DNA from: Filimonas effusa
GTDB taxonomy: Bacteria; Bacteroidota; Bacteroidia; Chitinophagales; Chitinophagaceae
Assembly: GCF_004118675.1 (NCBI RefSeq)
Contig: NZ_SDHZ01000002.1
Coordinates: 1,240,001 to 1,304,000 of the forward strand
DNA length: 64,000 bases
Direction: 5' to 3'
Shown here: piece by piece, positions 1-12,052 of the stretch
How positions within the stretch are numbered: position 1 is the stretch's first letter
Layout: each line of letters begins with the position of its first letter
Notes under the pieces: model-generated
Database searches by the model: none
Told to the model about the DNA's origin: nothing
The model's input: only the letters and a program-made list of their open reading frames with translations
Position numbers and translations under genes: made by a program

Positions 1-2
1 TT

Positions 3-269
3 GATGAAGAATACGAAGGCCACAAAACTGATTTTGTAGAAGTACATTCCACCTTTTTCGAGCGGCTGCGGCAACGTTCAGGCGATTCGCTCACCAGGCT
101 GGATATGAAATATTGCTCTTACATACTGATGGGTTTGTCTACCAAAGAAATATCCACCCGGCTGGGTATCGAGCCCAAGAGCATCAGGATGGCCCGTTAC
201 CGTATTAAGCAAAAGCTGGGATTGGGGAAAGACGATAATCTCGATAACCTGATCATGTCGCTGGGTTAA
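3..269 (+). CDS. LuxR-type HTH regulator, C-terminal fragment
   Basis: The open frame enters from the left edge and stops with TAA at 267-269. The 88 visible residues contain a helix-turn-helix of LuxR/GerE type: LSTKEISTRLGIEPKSI is followed by RYRIKQKLGL. This is the usual ending of Bacteroidota regulators that join tetratricopeptide or Y_Y_Y sensor domains to a LuxR-like output domain. The segment before it, containing FFERL and LTRLD, also fits that family. The sensor part and true start lie outside the window, so the signal is unknown. It is transcribed towards the zeta-like gene, which lies on the opposite strand 11 bp downstream. Confidence 0.75.
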   Translation, partial: DEEYEGHKTDFVEVHSTFFERLRQRSGDSLTRLDMKYCSYILMGLSTKEISTRLGIEPKSIRMARYRIKQKLGLGKDDNLDNLIMSLG

Positions 270-280
270 CAGGCGGGAGG

Positions 281-1036
281 TTAGTTATTGTCTCCTGTCA
301 TTGGCTTTAAAAGATATGCCTCTATCCAACCTGGAATAGGATCTCCAGTATGCACAATAATTTGCTCACCGTCAACGACCTCCACTATCAACTGGAAGCG
401 GGTTCCAGAGTTATCAAAAACAAAGCAACGATGACAATAGGGAATCATTTCGATGAGTAATTCAAGCGAGCGAAAATAACGTTCTTTAATTTTATCAGAA
501 GGAACATTATGTCCCCCCTTAAGAACACGATCAGCTACGCGCTCTATATTAATCGAAGGGTCTGCTGTAGATACGAAATAGAGATAATTTTTAAAGCCAG
601 CAGATGCCGACTTTTTGAGTGTTTCCAATTTAGAAGGGTGTGACATAACTGTTTCAAAGGAGAATGTCTCTCTTTTGGTAATCATTAAATCTCTTAAGTA
701 GGCAGCAATTAAAGCTGCTTCATACGAATTTGTATTCCGACCAGTAACAATCACATTGTCGCTGAAAGAGAGATCTATTATATACCCTTCCTTTTTTGCC
801 TTAGCTAATAACGTTGAACGTTGGAGATAGGATTCAAAATGTTCTTTTGTGGATATGAGACTGAAGTCAGACAGATTAACAAACTTATGCAACCTACAGG
901 TTTTCTCAATTTCGTCGGCATTAACATAGGGACCGGTTCTTACTTTCGTCTGTATTTCACTGATGACGGTGCTTTTTCCGGAGCCGTTAGGGCCTGCAAA
1001 GATCCGCATTCTATGGACGGGTAACCTTTCTGACAT
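281..1036 (-). CDS. Zeta-toxin-like P-loop kinase
   Basis: This 251-residue protein has a Walker A motif, GPNGSGKST, at residues 15-23. It is followed by a region like the zeta toxin / UDP-GlcNAc kinase fold: NADEI soon after the P-loop, and SFETVMSHPSKLE before a cluster of basic residues including RVADRVLKGGHNVP. The GGHNVP stretch is typical of chromosomal zeta-like ATPases in Bacteroidota. In the family these enzymes phosphorylate UDP-sugars and block wall synthesis; that activity is only inferred here. The ATG at 1036 overlaps the 3' end of the upstream small gene by 26 bp, which suggests translational coupling as in toxin-antitoxin pairs. A non-toxic P-loop kinase remains possible. Confidence 0.75.
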   Translation of the reverse strand: MSERLPVHRMRIFAGPNGSGKSTVISEIQTKVRTGPYVNADEIEKTCRLHKFVNLSDFSLISTKEHFESYLQRSTLLAKAKKEGYIIDLSFSDNVIVTGRNTNSYEAALIAAYLRDLMITKRETFSFETVMSHPSKLETLKKSASAGFKNYLYFVSTADPSINIERVADRVLKGGHNVPSDKIKERYFRSLELLIEMIPYCHRCFVFDNSGTRFQLIVEVVDGEQIIVHTGDPIPGWIEAYLLKPMTGDNN

Positions 1037-1352
1037 GGATTACAGTCCCTTTTTTAAATCTACGAAGCTGTACTTCGGGCAGTTCCTGAACAATGCTTTT
1101 TTGGCCGCTTGCCTCTTCTTTAACGACTTTATTATTTTCGAGATAAGTAATAGGAATACCCAAAGCCTTGCTTGCATTGATAGCGTTAATTGCCGCAGAA
1201 CGTCCTACATTAATAAGGAAGTCAGTATTCCAGTCATCTTCAGATTTTACATCCCATATACGACGCCTGGCACAAAAACCAGCCTTTTTGCCCGGCCGTC
1301 GGCTTTCCCTCTTTAACGCCCTCATCTTTTTATAGCTATCTCTCCTATTCAT
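1011..1352 (-). CDS. Small protein paired with zeta-like kinase (putative antitoxin)
   Basis: This gene encodes 113 residues with a strongly basic N-terminus (MNRRDSYKKMRALKRESRRPGKK) and a neutral middle containing NVGRSAAINAINASKALGIPITYLENNKVVKEEA. I recognise no named domain. The segment ASKALGIPITYLENNKVV resembles the short motif of proteins encoded just upstream of Bacteroidota zeta-like kinases. It lies directly upstream of the kinase gene and overlaps it by 26 bp, so the two are co-transcribed. A good -7 box (TAAATTTG on the minus strand, 1375-1382) lies about 23 bp before the ATG. An antitoxin role is inferred from position only. Confidence 0.65.
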   Translation of the reverse strand: MNRRDSYKKMRALKRESRRPGKKAGFCARRRIWDVKSEDDWNTDFLINVGRSAAINAINASKALGIPITYLENNKVVKEEASGQKSIVQELPEVQLRRFKKGTVIHVRKVTRP

Positions 1353-1374
1353 AGCGAAACAGGTTTTCTCTTAT

Positions 1375-1382
1375 CAAATTTA
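1375..1382 (-). promoter_or_regulatory. Bacteroidota -7 box for the zeta-like module
   Basis: The minus strand reads TAAATTTG, an exact match to the TAnnTTTG -7 element of the Bacteroidota housekeeping sigma factor, 22 bp before the ATG at 1352. No good TTTG -33 element is seen at the usual distance; the nearest is a TTT about 21 bp upstream. Confidence 0.4.
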
Positions 1383-1440
1383 CAAAAAATATACTAGCCC
1401 GGGAAACTTGCAGAAATCCTCCAGATCAAGACACACATGA

Positions 1441-2489
<1,049 letters not shown>

Positions 2490-2494
2490 TTAAT

Positions 2495-3541
<1,047 letters not shown>

Positions 3542-3543
3542 TT

Positions 3544-4434
3544 ATGGATATCATAAATTTCAACACGATCAGCGATTACAATAACTACAACAATAACGAG
3601 GTATTACACCCGCTGGTAAGTGTTGTAGACCTGTCAAAAGCTGCGCCGCGCAAGCAATACAAAATGTATTTCAATATGTATTGTATTATACTGAAACAGG
3701 TGAAATGCGGCGATATCAGGTATGGCAATAATTATTATGATTACCAGGATGGCACATTGGTATTCTTTGCACCCGGACAGGTAGCGGAAGTTACCAGTAA
3801 TGAATATTACCAGCCCAGCGGAATGGGATTGATCTTCCACCCCGACCTGCTGCATCATACGCCGCTGGGAAAACATATGAACGATTACAATTTTTTCTCC
3901 TACAGCACCAACGAGGCGCTGCATCTTTCGGAGAAAGAGCGTAAGCTTATTTTAGATTGTTTTGCAAAGATCGATTACGAACTGCAGCAGTCGATAGACA
4001 AGCACAGTAAAACGCTTATCACTTCCAACATCGAGCTATTGCTGAATTATTGTACCCGTTTTTACGACCGGCAATTCATTACCCGGGAAAATGCCAATAA
4101 AGGTATTCTTGAAAAGTTTGAAGATTTACTCGCCGGTTATTTTTCTTCCAACAAACCTCAAACGATAGGATTGCCTTCGGTGGCTTATTGCGCCGAAGCG
4201 CTTCATTTATCCGCCAATTATTTCGGTGATCTTATTAAAAAAGAAACGGGAAAGTCGGCGCAGGAGTATATACAAACCAAACTGATCAATGTAGCGAAGG
4301 AGCGGATCTTCGATATCGACAAATCGATCAGCGAAGTGGCTTATGAGCTTGGGTTCAAATACCCGCAGCATTTTACAAGATTGTTCAAGCAAAAGGTGGG
4401 CATCTCGCCCAATGAATACCGGACGCAGAATTAG
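3544..4434 (+). CDS. AraC family transcriptional regulator
   Basis: This 296-residue protein has an N-terminal cupin-like sensing part (about residues 50-120, with YQDGTLVFFAPGQV). A C-terminal pair of helix-turn-helix motifs spans about residues 205-295. The second ends in ISEVAYELGFKYPQHFTRLFKQKVGISPNEYR, the canonical AraC/XylS signature. It is divergent from two aldo/keto reductase genes, and in Bacteroidota such AraC-AKR pairs are common, so it probably controls them. The effector is unknown. The gene converges on the GH95 gene, with 179 bp between. Confidence 0.92.
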   Translation: MDIINFNTISDYNNYNNNEVLHPLVSVVDLSKAAPRKQYKMYFNMYCIILKQVKCGDIRYGNNYYDYQDGTLVFFAPGQVAEVTSNEYYQPSGMGLIFHPDLLHHTPLGKHMNDYNFFSYSTNEALHLSEKERKLILDCFAKIDYELQQSIDKHSKTLITSNIELLLNYCTRFYDRQFITRENANKGILEKFEDLLAGYFSSNKPQTIGLPSVAYCAEALHLSANYFGDLIKKETGKSAQEYIQTKLINVAKERIFDIDKSISEVAYELGFKYPQHFTRLFKQKVGISPNEYRTQN

Positions 4435-4547
4435 GAAGGTGCTAATAATGAAGCTGGGTTTACCATACCCATAAAATTATCCATAAATATCCCAATATGC
4501 TATTGGGCAGGGTACGGGGCTGAAGACGCATGGGGATGGAAGAAAAC

Positions 4548-4587
4548 AAGATACCCACAGCTCCAGCTGAGATGCCGCAGGTATCTT
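4548..4587. terminator. Candidate hairpin between convergent genes
   Basis: The arms aagatacc (4548-4555) and ggtatctt (4580-4587) are perfect complements enclosing a 24-nt region that itself contains the palindrome agctccagct. It sits between the ends of the AraC gene and the GH95 gene. There is no strong T-run, so the call is tentative. Confidence 0.35.
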
Positions 4588-4613
4588 ATTTGTAAGGATA
4601 AAGGCTTTATATC

Positions 4614-7148
4614 TTATTTAGCCAGGAAAGTATACGTTTTACCAGGCTGGGTTGCTATGTCATATTCGAAGGAGTGTCTCAAGCCTGTTCCCGCAAAAGA
4701 AGCCTGGGCTGATATAACGGGATCTGTTACTGGCTGACGTTTAAAGAGAATGTTTTTGTTTTCTCCTTTTGCTACTGCCAACTGCTGTTGTTCTAATGGG
4801 TTATAAGAACGCAGGCGCAGGTTTCCGCCTATGGAAGATTTGATGGTAACAGAAGCAAGTGCACCGTTTTTCCATTCCATGTTCACAATTTCAAAACCGC
4901 CACGTGCTTTCAATCCTTTTACAAAACCTGCGGGCCAGGCATCGGGTAAGGCAGGCAGCAATGCTACCGCACCGTCATGACTTTGTACCAACATTTCTGC
5001 GATACCGGCAGTACAGCCAAAGTTGCCATCGATCTGGAAAGGAGGATGTGCATCGAACATATTGGTGTAGGTGCCACCGTCCTGGTCTTTGATGGTAGCT
5101 GTAGCTGGCTTATACTTCAATTGGTTTTGTATTAGCTTATAGGCATGGTTGCCATCGAGGAAACGCGCCCACAGGCATACTTTCCAGCCCATAGACCAGC
5201 CACGGCTGGCATCGCCACGGCCAATGAGCGAGTTGCGCGCAGCTTCGAAAAGCTTTGGCTGGGTATAGGGTGATATTTCACGCCCGGGGAACATGGCCCA
5301 GAGATGCGAAACATGACGATGTGAAGATTCTTTCCTATCCCAGTCTTCCAGCCACTCCTGTAGCTGTGTATAACGGCCTATGTGCATAGGCGCCAGTTTT
5401 CCGCGCAGTTGTTTCAGTTCTGTCGTGAACTGGTCGTCGACCCTCAGGATCGCCGCCGCATCGATCGTATTGGCCAGCAGGTCGAATACCATCTGGTTAT
5501 CCATGGCAATACCGGAGAACACAGAGCAACGCTCTTTCACCACGGTACCATCGGGGTTCGTTACTTCATAGGTTTGAAGTCCCGGTGTATTTTCAGGCGA
5601 CATAGAAGGTGATACCACCATATATCCTGTTTTAGGATCTTTCACCAGGAAATCCATGTAGAACTCCGCAGCACTTTTCATGATGGGATATACTTCTTTC
5701 AGGTAAGCGATATCACCGGAGAAGAGATATTTCTCCCACAAGTGCAAGCAAAACCAGGCATTACAAGTAGGCCAGATACCTGCAATTTTGTCTACGGCCC
5801 CTGTGGAACGCCAGAGGTCGGTATTATGATGCAGGGTCCAGCCACGGCTGCTATACATGCCGGCAGCAGACTGCTTACCGGTTTCACTTACTTCTTTTAT
5901 GAGTTTAATGAAAGGCTCATGGCATTCGCTGAGGTTGGTTACTTCTGCGGGCCAGTAGTTCATTTCCACATTGATGTTGGTGGTGTATTTACTATCCCAT
6001 GCAGGATACTGACCTGCGTTGGGATTCCAGATGCCCTGCAGGTTGGCAGGCTGTGTACCGGGCTGCGAAGCGGCGATGAGCAGGTACCTGCCAAACTGGA
6101 AATAAGCAGCCGCCAGCGAAGGGTCGCTGGTAGTGGAGAACTCCATGATACGCTGATCGGTAGGCTTTGCCGTTTGCCCGGATTTACCCAGGAATAGTTG
6201 TACCCTGTTGAACTGTTGTTTATAGGCAGCAATATGCGCTGCCTTTGCAGCCTCATATGTTTCCGTGTACCTGGACAGGTAGTTTTCCGCCCGCTGTTCC
6301 GCGTTGCCGGAGATATCTTTATAGTTATTGAAGTTGGTAGCAACAGCAATGAAAAGAGTTGCTGCATCGGCACCGGAGACTTTAATACCATTGCCTTCCG
6401 CAGTTTGTGTGCCACCTTCGGCGACAATTTTAATGCGGGCATTATAATGCAGCAGGTTGGGAATATTCTCTTCCTTTTCCCGCGTGCATTTCCCGTTTAC
6501 GACTATCAGGTTGTTCAAGCCGGCAGGTACGTTACTTACAGCAGTCACCATATTCGCTTTCAGCGGGCCTGCAAAAGAGGTATTGAAATCGATCTTGCCG
6601 GCCTTGTCGGCAGTGAGGCGAATGATGATCACCTGGTCGGTAAATGAAGTAAAAGTTTCGCGTGTGTATTGTACGCCATTGGCCTTATACCTTGTAGTAG
6701 CAATGGCTGTAGACAGATCGAGATCGCGGTAATAATTTTCGTACTGGCGGTGTTCAGGAAATTTCAATACCAGGTTACCTACCGACTGGTACACCTGTCC
6801 GTGTGAAGTGATGTTGCGATCGCCGATAATATTTTCGAGAGAAAGCTTCTGCGCATCGGCATAGTTGCCATCATTGATGCACTGCTGAATTTTCTTCAAT
6901 GCTGTTTTGGCATTGGGATTCGTATTCTGGTAAGGGCTGCCTGACCAGAAAGTATCTTCGTTGATTTGAATGGTATCTGAATCAGGGATACCATATACCA
7001 TAGCGCCGAGGCGGCCGTTACCCAACGGCAACGCGTCTGTCCAGGCCTGCGCGGGTTTATTGTACCAGAGCTTCAGATCGTCCTGCGCTGCTACCGTTCC
7101 GGCCTGTAGTAAGGCCAACGCAGCGATAAAGGTTTTGATATTGGGCAT
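4614..7148 (-). CDS. GH95 family glycosidase (alpha-L-fucosidase / alpha-L-galactosidase)
   Basis: This 844-residue secreted enzyme starts at the ATG at 7148 with a signal peptide ([22 protein letters not shown]); a TTG two codons upstream is an unlikely start. The opening [29 protein letters not shown] is the GH95 N-terminal beta-sandwich signature. The catalytic barrel shows [10 protein letters not shown] near residue 390, which holds one of the active-site Asn residues, and [16 protein letters not shown] near residue 704, which holds the active-site Asp. In pectin loci GH95 enzymes remove terminal L-fucose or L-galactose from side chains such as those of rhamnogalacturonan II or xyloglucan. 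It is the last gene of PUL 1. Fucose versus galactose specificity cannot be told from motifs alone. Confidence 0.93.
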   Translation of the reverse strand: MPNIKTFIAALALLQAGTVAAQDDLKLWYNKPAQAWTDALPLGNGRLGAMVYGIPDSDTIQINEDTFWSGSPYQNTNPNAKTALKKIQQCINDGNYADAQKLSLENIIGDRNITSHGQVYQSVGNLVLKFPEHRQYENYYRDLDLSTAIATTRYKANGVQYTRETFTSFTDQVIIIRLTADKAGKIDFNTSFAGPLKANMVTAVSNVPAGLNNLIVVNGKCTREKEENIPNLLHYNARIKIVAEGGTQTAEGNGIKVSGADAATLFIAVATNFNNYKDISGNAEQRAENYLSRYTETYEAAKAAHIAAYKQQFNRVQLFLGKSGQTAKPTDQRIMEFSTTSDPSLAAAYFQFGRYLLIAASQPGTQPANLQGIWNPNAGQYPAWDSKYTTNINVEMNYWPAEVTNLSECHEPFIKLIKEVSETGKQSAAGMYSSRGWTLHHNTDLWRSTGAVDKIAGIWPTCNAWFCLHLWEKYLFSGDIAYLKEVYPIMKSAAEFYMDFLVKDPKTGYMVVSPSMSPENTPGLQTYEVTNPDGTVVKERCSVFSGIAMDNQMVFDLLANTIDAAAILRVDDQFTTELKQLRGKLAPMHIGRYTQLQEWLEDWDRKESSHRHVSHLWAMFPGREISPYTQPKLFEAARNSLIGRGDASRGWSMGWKVCLWARFLDGNHAYKLIQNQLKYKPATATIKDQDGGTYTNMFDAHPPFQIDGNFGCTAGIAEMLVQSHDGAVALLPALPDAWPAGFVKGLKARGGFEIVNMEWKNGALASVTIKSSIGGNLRLRSYNPLEQQQLAVAKGENKNILFKRQPVTDPVISAQASFAGTGLRHSFEYDIATQPGKTYTFLAK

Positions 7149-7209
7149 GAGCAATGATTTGTGAAAATGACAAAATTCCAGCTTATCAAATAGGTGAAAG
7201 AGCAGTCTG

Positions 7210-8481
7210 TCAGAGGCTGCCTTTGAAGTCTGCTTTGAAAGTGCTTACCCGTTCCCCCTTCCGCGAAGAGAAGCGGCAGCTTTCGAATACAGCATCTTTT
7301 ACATGGTACAATTGTACTCCCAATATCGCCTCTACGGTAACGTTTGAAAAGTAGAGCGACTTCACCGGCGACTCCGGTAGTCCCCAGATCTTCAACGCTT
7401 CTCCTGCGCCGGTAACCTTTATGTTCTTTAAAGAGATATTACGGTATTCAGGAGTTCTTTCTCCCGCCTGTGTAACCGTATCGTCCTGCGGAGCAGCGGG
7501 TTCTTTGGGATAGTATTCCGATATGAAGATGGGCCATTTCACGTCTTTGATGGAGATATCGCTGTAACTGATATTTTCTACCAGTCCTCCCCTGCCACGG
7601 GCCGTTTTAATGCGAATGGCAGAAGTGGTTCCCTCGAATACACAGCGGCTTACGGCCAGGTTGCTCAATCCGCCTGAAGTATAACTGCCGATGGACAATC
7701 CGTGACCATGTCCAAAGTAACAATCCCTTATAACGATATTACGGCATTCCTGTCCGTCTGCTGCGGCCTGCTTATTCCCGAAGTTGATGGCGATATTATC
7801 ATCGCCTGTACTGATATTACATTTTTCGATGAGACAGTTACGCGCCGAGATATTGATGCCGTCGGTATTCTTAGATTTCTCAGGGGCAGAGATGGTAATG
7901 CCATGAATGTACACTTCGCTTGTATTTTTCAATGACAGGTGCGTATTGGGTGGGTTCAGGAAAGTAATGCCTTCCACCTCAATCTTACTGCTGTTGGAAA
8001 TAAATACCATTTGCGGCCGGCGCGCCGTGATTTCCTTATTTATGAATCGCTGCCACCAGATGCTGCCTTGTCCGTCGAGCGTACCCTTACCACTGATCTT
8101 AATGTCGGTAGCATTATTTACGTTGATGAAATTCAGGTAGCGATTGTCTGCAACCGGAAAACCTTCTATCTCGCTGGTGAGCGTAAGCACGGCGCCCTCT
8201 TCCAGGATGAGGTTCGTTTTACTATACATGGTGAGCGGTCCGCAACGGAATACGCCTTTAGGCACCACTACTATCCCCCCGGAAGTGCGGGCTTTATCGA
8301 GCGCATTCTGAATGAAGACCGTATTCAGCGTTTTGCCATCACCGATGGCGCCTTCGTCTTTTATATTATAAGAATGCTGTTGCGGTATTTCCGGCAACAG
8401 CTGATGTTGTGCATCAGCCGTGCCGGCGTACAACCATAAAACGCCAAACAACAAACATATCATGAATCTTCTTACTGTCAT
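7210..8481 (-). CDS. GH28 polygalacturonase
   Basis: This is a 423-residue parallel beta-helix hydrolase with a signal peptide ending near TADAQ (residue 25). All four GH28 active-site motifs are present: NTD at 205-207, the Asp pair in GDD at 227-228, GHG at 259-261 and RIK at 290-292. The N-terminal [10 protein letters not shown]-like stretch ([13 protein letters not shown]) is typical. Family members hydrolyse alpha-1,4-galacturonan or the rhamnogalacturonan backbone; exo versus endo action cannot be decided from these motifs. It lies between the GH95 gene (61 bp gap) and the DUF5123-type lipoprotein (52 bp gap), in the same operon as SusC/SusD. It probably acts in the periplasm on imported oligogalacturonides. 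Confidence 0.95.
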   Translation of the reverse strand: MTVRRFMICLLFGVLWLYAGTADAQHQLLPEIPQQHSYNIKDEGAIGDGKTLNTVFIQNALDKARTSGGIVVVPKGVFRCGPLTMYSKTNLILEEGAVLTLTSEIEGFPVADNRYLNFINVNNATDIKISGKGTLDGQGSIWWQRFINKEITARRPQMVFISNSSKIEVEGITFLNPPNTHLSLKNTSEVYIHGITISAPEKSKNTDGINISARNCLIEKCNISTGDDNIAINFGNKQAAADGQECRNIVIRDCYFGHGHGLSIGSYTSGGLSNLAVSRCVFEGTTSAIRIKTARGRGGLVENISYSDISIKDVKWPIFISEYYPKEPAAPQDDTVTQAGERTPEYRNISLKNIKVTGAGEALKIWGLPESPVKSLYFSNVTVEAILGVQLYHVKDAVFESCRFSSRKGERVSTFKADFKGSL

Positions 8482-8533
8482 ATCCCGAATATTAGTAGTT
8501 CCTGTTTAAAAGCCATTGTTGCGGAAAGTGATT

Positions 8534-10147
8534 TTAATACGTCCAGTTCACATCGCCGATGGCGGAGCCTCCTGAGCCTGCCGTCCTCAGTTCCGAGTTA
8601 GCGGGCAATGTAAAGTTGGTGGTATTGGCATCCCAATTCAGGCTTATATTCCTGTTGCCTGCCTTGGTGATATTGGTACCATTGGGCAGGTTGAGGGCAG
8701 TAGTGCCTGTACTGTAAAAATTAAACGAGTTATTATAAGAATACACAACCGATGAAGTAGCGGACGCCCTGAATGCATCGCCATAAGCCGATCCTGTGCG
8801 TGGTGTATTGGCAAAGATGTTATTGGTAATTGTAAACGCAACTGTATTGGCATTGCCATCGAAAAGCACCCTACTATTGTTAAAGCCAAAGCTGTTGAAC
8901 GTGTTATGATCGATCGTCACCTTTGGTGTAGTGGCGGCTGTTACAGCGGTGCCGCATGACACGATACTTTGCCCTGCCTTATAGAAAGTATTGTTCATAA
9001 TGAGCAGTTGGGAAAAGTTCAGCTTATCCATCGTAAACTCGGTATAGGGCGATCCCATGGTATTATTATACACGCGGCTATTCCTCAACTGAATGACGTT
9101 AATACTATGCGACCCGGCCTGGGCGCCCCTGTTGGCGCGTAACAGGCAGTTGGTATAGTCATGAATACGGCAGTTTTCGATAATGACATTCTTGAATGCC
9201 GCATTATCGCCGTCGGCATTGAGGCCAGTAAGGTTAATGACATAGGTGGCAGTATTGTTTTTACCATCCAGTTCCAGCGCATATAAGGTCAGGCCGGCCT
9301 CATTCCCCTTAAGTGTAAACTCTTTGAAGTTCACTTTTGTAAGTGCAGGATCACCCGCGGTTCCGCGCAGTGTGATCGATTTATTCCTGATGATATAGGC
9401 ACCCACTGTACCAATGCCATACTCACCCGGCGCAAGGCCAATAACAGCACCATTGGAGCAGGTGTCGATAACAGTGGCAAGGTTATCGGCAGGCGTAATG
9501 GCAAAGCTGTAGTTCACCGCAGCAAGCGTAGTGAAGCTGGTGTAACCCCTGGATTTCGTGCCGGCATATAATTCCATCGTATAATGCGTAAGCGGCGTTA
9601 AACCGGTGATGGTTTTCATGGAATCGGCCAGCTCCGCAGCTGATACGGGGTAAGTATTTTGTCCACCAGGACTAACAAGCAGGATACTGGTGATATCAGT
9701 TGCTTTTTTCCAGCGCAGCGTCACCTTCGTATCAAAGAGTTCCGGGTCGCGGATGGGCAGCATCAACTGCTCACCTATGATCGCGAATTTCTGGCTTTGT
9801 AACCAGCGGGAATCGACTCTTCCGCTGTTGCCATTGGCTTTGATACGGGCAAAATAACCCACACGCACCGCCAGGCTGGTATCACGTAAGGTGATGGCAG
9901 CAGAGTCGGTATGAAAAGTAAAGTCCGTAGTAGCAAAAAGTGAATCCTTTGAAACCTCTACCGTATACGAAGTGGAAGCGGTATCGGTATTAATGGATTG
10001 TTTCCAACGCAGCAGTACGCTGGAAGTAGACGGATAGACGGCAACGGTTCCCGTAGGCGTAAACATACGCAGCTCGCCCAGTTCTTCCTTTTTACAGGCG
10101 GACATTCCGCCAAGCAGCACGAGCAGGATATATAAGTACTGTTTCAT
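8534..10147 (-). CDS. DUF4957/DUF5123-type surface lipoprotein with FnIII and beta-helix domains
   Basis: This is a 537-residue lipoprotein whose lipobox ends at Cys18 (LLVLLGGMSACKKEE). Residues about 30-210 look like one or two fibronectin type III modules, with TSSVLLRWKQSINTD and TKVTLRWKKATDITS as matching strand signatures. The rest is a right-handed beta-helix rich in short Asn-containing rungs (VIIENCRIHDY, LLIMNNTFYKAG, FTITNNIFAN). This layout matches the DUF4957-DUF5123 proteins that accompany SusC/SusD in pectin loci, where they act as surface glycan-binding proteins or resemble pectate lyases. I see no classical lyase triad, so binding is the safer call. It is directly downstream of susD (27 bp). 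Confidence 0.8.
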   Translation of the reverse strand: MKQYLYILLVLLGGMSACKKEELGELRMFTPTGTVAVYPSTSSVLLRWKQSINTDTASTSYTVEVSKDSLFATTDFTFHTDSAAITLRDTSLAVRVGYFARIKANGNSGRVDSRWLQSQKFAIIGEQLMLPIRDPELFDTKVTLRWKKATDITSILLVSPGGQNTYPVSAAELADSMKTITGLTPLTHYTMELYAGTKSRGYTSFTTLAAVNYSFAITPADNLATVIDTCSNGAVIGLAPGEYGIGTVGAYIIRNKSITLRGTAGDPALTKVNFKEFTLKGNEAGLTLYALELDGKNNTATYVINLTGLNADGDNAAFKNVIIENCRIHDYTNCLLRANRGAQAGSHSINVIQLRNSRVYNNTMGSPYTEFTMDKLNFSQLLIMNNTFYKAGQSIVSCGTAVTAATTPKVTIDHNTFNSFGFNNSRVLFDGNANTVAFTITNNIFANTPRTGSAYGDAFRASATSSVVYSYNNSFNFYSTGTTALNLPNGTNITKAGNRNISLNWDANTTNFTLPANSELRTAGSGGSAIGDVNWTY

Positions 10148-10174
10148 AATAGTCCTATTTAGAGATAGTGCTGT

Positions 10175-12031
10175 TTAGAAGCAGCCGCAATCGTTTTTGA
10201 GCTTGTTATTTTCATTGATGATATCAGAAGGCAGCGGGAACAATTCGCGTTTATTGGGCTCGAAGTAACGCGCGAAGCCACTGTTGTCGCCCGATATAAA
10301 CTCCAGGTTGATGGAGTTGCGCCAGGCTTTGGCAGTATAACCCGCTGGCGTAGTGCCGCCGCCAAGTCCCTGTTCAAAAAACACTTTCGAAGGCACCCCG
10401 CCATATAGCGAAAGCGTATTTTCTTCGGCTACCACATTGTTCTCCGGATTATAGCTGTTTGCTTTTACATAAATAATTGCGGGCACATTTACATAACGTC
10501 CTTCACCCAGCATCATCTGGCTGAGTTTGGCCCGGGTTTCGAGTATTTTGGAGTAAAGCAGGTTCCAGCGGATAAGATCATATTTGCGGATGCCTTCGCC
10601 GCCAAATTCCAGGTAACGTTCTTTTACAAGCGCTGTAAAGAAATCGTTTTTATTGGTAGGCGTAGCGCCCATCCTGTCGAGGTTACCTGCATAGGCTCTT
10701 TTCCTTACCTTTTCGTAAGCGGCGATTGCTTCGGCGGTAGGTCCGTTGTTCAATTCATTCTCCGCTTCGGCAAACATGAGTAGCACATCGGAAAAGCGCA
10801 GGAGCGGCCATTCAATATTCAACGTTTGCGCGGCGCCACCGATATTGGTCCATGACCTTCTGAATTTACCGTCGGTCATATTGGCGGCAGTATTAAGGAT
10901 CTTGTTACTGGAAGCATCTATTTCGTAAGAGCCGATAGTGATATCTCTTCTTACATCTGCAATAGAGTCGAACTCATAGAAATAAGTAGGGATGGCAATA
11001 TTGCCACCGCCGCCATTGCTGTAGCGGGAGCCTGCGGCATGCCGTACGCCGTTATAGTAGCCAAGGCTGCTGCTGTTATTACCATAGGCGCCCACACAAA
11101 GAATGATCTCGTGGTTTACATCGAGCGCAATGTTGGAATGCAAAGCCCTGAAGACATTTTCATAAGAAGTGGTCAGGTCATGTTCCGAAGCACGCTGAAT
11201 GATATCGTAACATTCATCACGTGCGATCTTATAGTAATCGAGGTAATCGGCAGGGCGTGCCATTTGCTGTCCATAGATGCTATGTGCAAAGCGCAGGGAA
11301 TAACCACCCCTGGTAAGCGCTATCCTGGCCCGGATACCTTTTACTGCTGCTTTTGTAATGCGGGTAGCATTGGCAGCATCCGTAGACTCCGTTCTCCAGG
11401 GAACATATTCTTCGGCGATTTTAAGATCGCCCAGTACACGGTCGTAAATAGAATCCCTATCGGTTTTGGGCAGGGAGAAGTCGGCCAGGTCTGCTGCCGG
11501 AACATCATGAAAAGGCAGATCACCCCAGTTGCGCACCAGTTCATAATAGAACTGCGCGCGCAGGGTATATGCTTCACCGAGCATACGGCGCATATCCTTT
11601 TTCTGTTGTTCGCTACCATTCAGGTAAGCGGGAGAAAGCGGGATATATTTAATACAGAGGTTGGCTCTTTCAATGCCCATATAAAAGCGGCGGAAAGAAG
11701 CGGGCAGCTCGTTGTTTACGGGCGCCACGCCATACATACCAATGCCCCTTCTGTCGAGCGCGCTATAGTTACCGCCGGCTTTAAAGTCATCGGCCGACTG
11801 CGGGAATATATTCGCCAGGCGCTGGCCATAACCATCGGAGCCGGCCATAAGGGCGTACACCCCTGTTAAAGCCGAGCTGGTGGATGATACAGTTTCAAAC
11901 TCCCTGTCTAAAGTGACAGTAGAAGGATTATCTATGGTTATGAATTTCTTGCAGGAGGCTGCCAGGGCCAGCGTGGCGATAGCCGCTGCTGTTATTATGT
12001 TATTACGGAAGAACATGGCAATACATTTCAT
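10175..12031 (-). CDS. SusD/RagB-like glycan-binding lipoprotein (PUL 1)
   Basis: This 618-residue outer-membrane lipoprotein has its lipobox at Cys27 (LALAASCKKF). It shows the SusD layout: an N-terminal disordered segment, TPR-like helices including ERANLCIKYIPL and AQFYYELVRNWGDLPF, and a C-terminal block containing LLRFSDVLLMFAEAENEL, KERYLEFGGEGIRKYDLIRW and a final LFPLPSDIINENN. SusD proteins form the lid of the SusC transporter and bind the polysaccharide at the surface. The gene starts 21 bp after the susC stop. Given the pectin enzymes around it, homogalacturonan or rhamnogalacturonan oligosaccharides are the inferred ligand. Confidence 0.95.
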   Translation of the reverse strand: MKCIAMFFRNNIITAAAIATLALAASCKKFITIDNPSTVTLDREFETVSSTSSALTGVYALMAGSDGYGQRLANIFPQSADDFKAGGNYSALDRRGIGMYGVAPVNNELPASFRRFYMGIERANLCIKYIPLSPAYLNGSEQQKKDMRRMLGEAYTLRAQFYYELVRNWGDLPFHDVPAADLADFSLPKTDRDSIYDRVLGDLKIAEEYVPWRTESTDAANATRITKAAVKGIRARIALTRGGYSLRFAHSIYGQQMARPADYLDYYKIARDECYDIIQRASEHDLTTSYENVFRALHSNIALDVNHEIILCVGAYGNNSSSLGYYNGVRHAAGSRYSNGGGGNIAIPTYFYEFDSIADVRRDITIGSYEIDASSNKILNTAANMTDGKFRRSWTNIGGAAQTLNIEWPLLRFSDVLLMFAEAENELNNGPTAEAIAAYEKVRKRAYAGNLDRMGATPTNKNDFFTALVKERYLEFGGEGIRKYDLIRWNLLYSKILETRAKLSQMMLGEGRYVNVPAIIYVKANSYNPENNVVAEENTLSLYGGVPSKVFFEQGLGGGTTPAGYTAKAWRNSINLEFISGDNSGFARYFEPNKRELFPLPSDIINENNKLKNDCGCF

Positions 12032-12052
12032 CGATCAAAAAATAAGAAGCAT

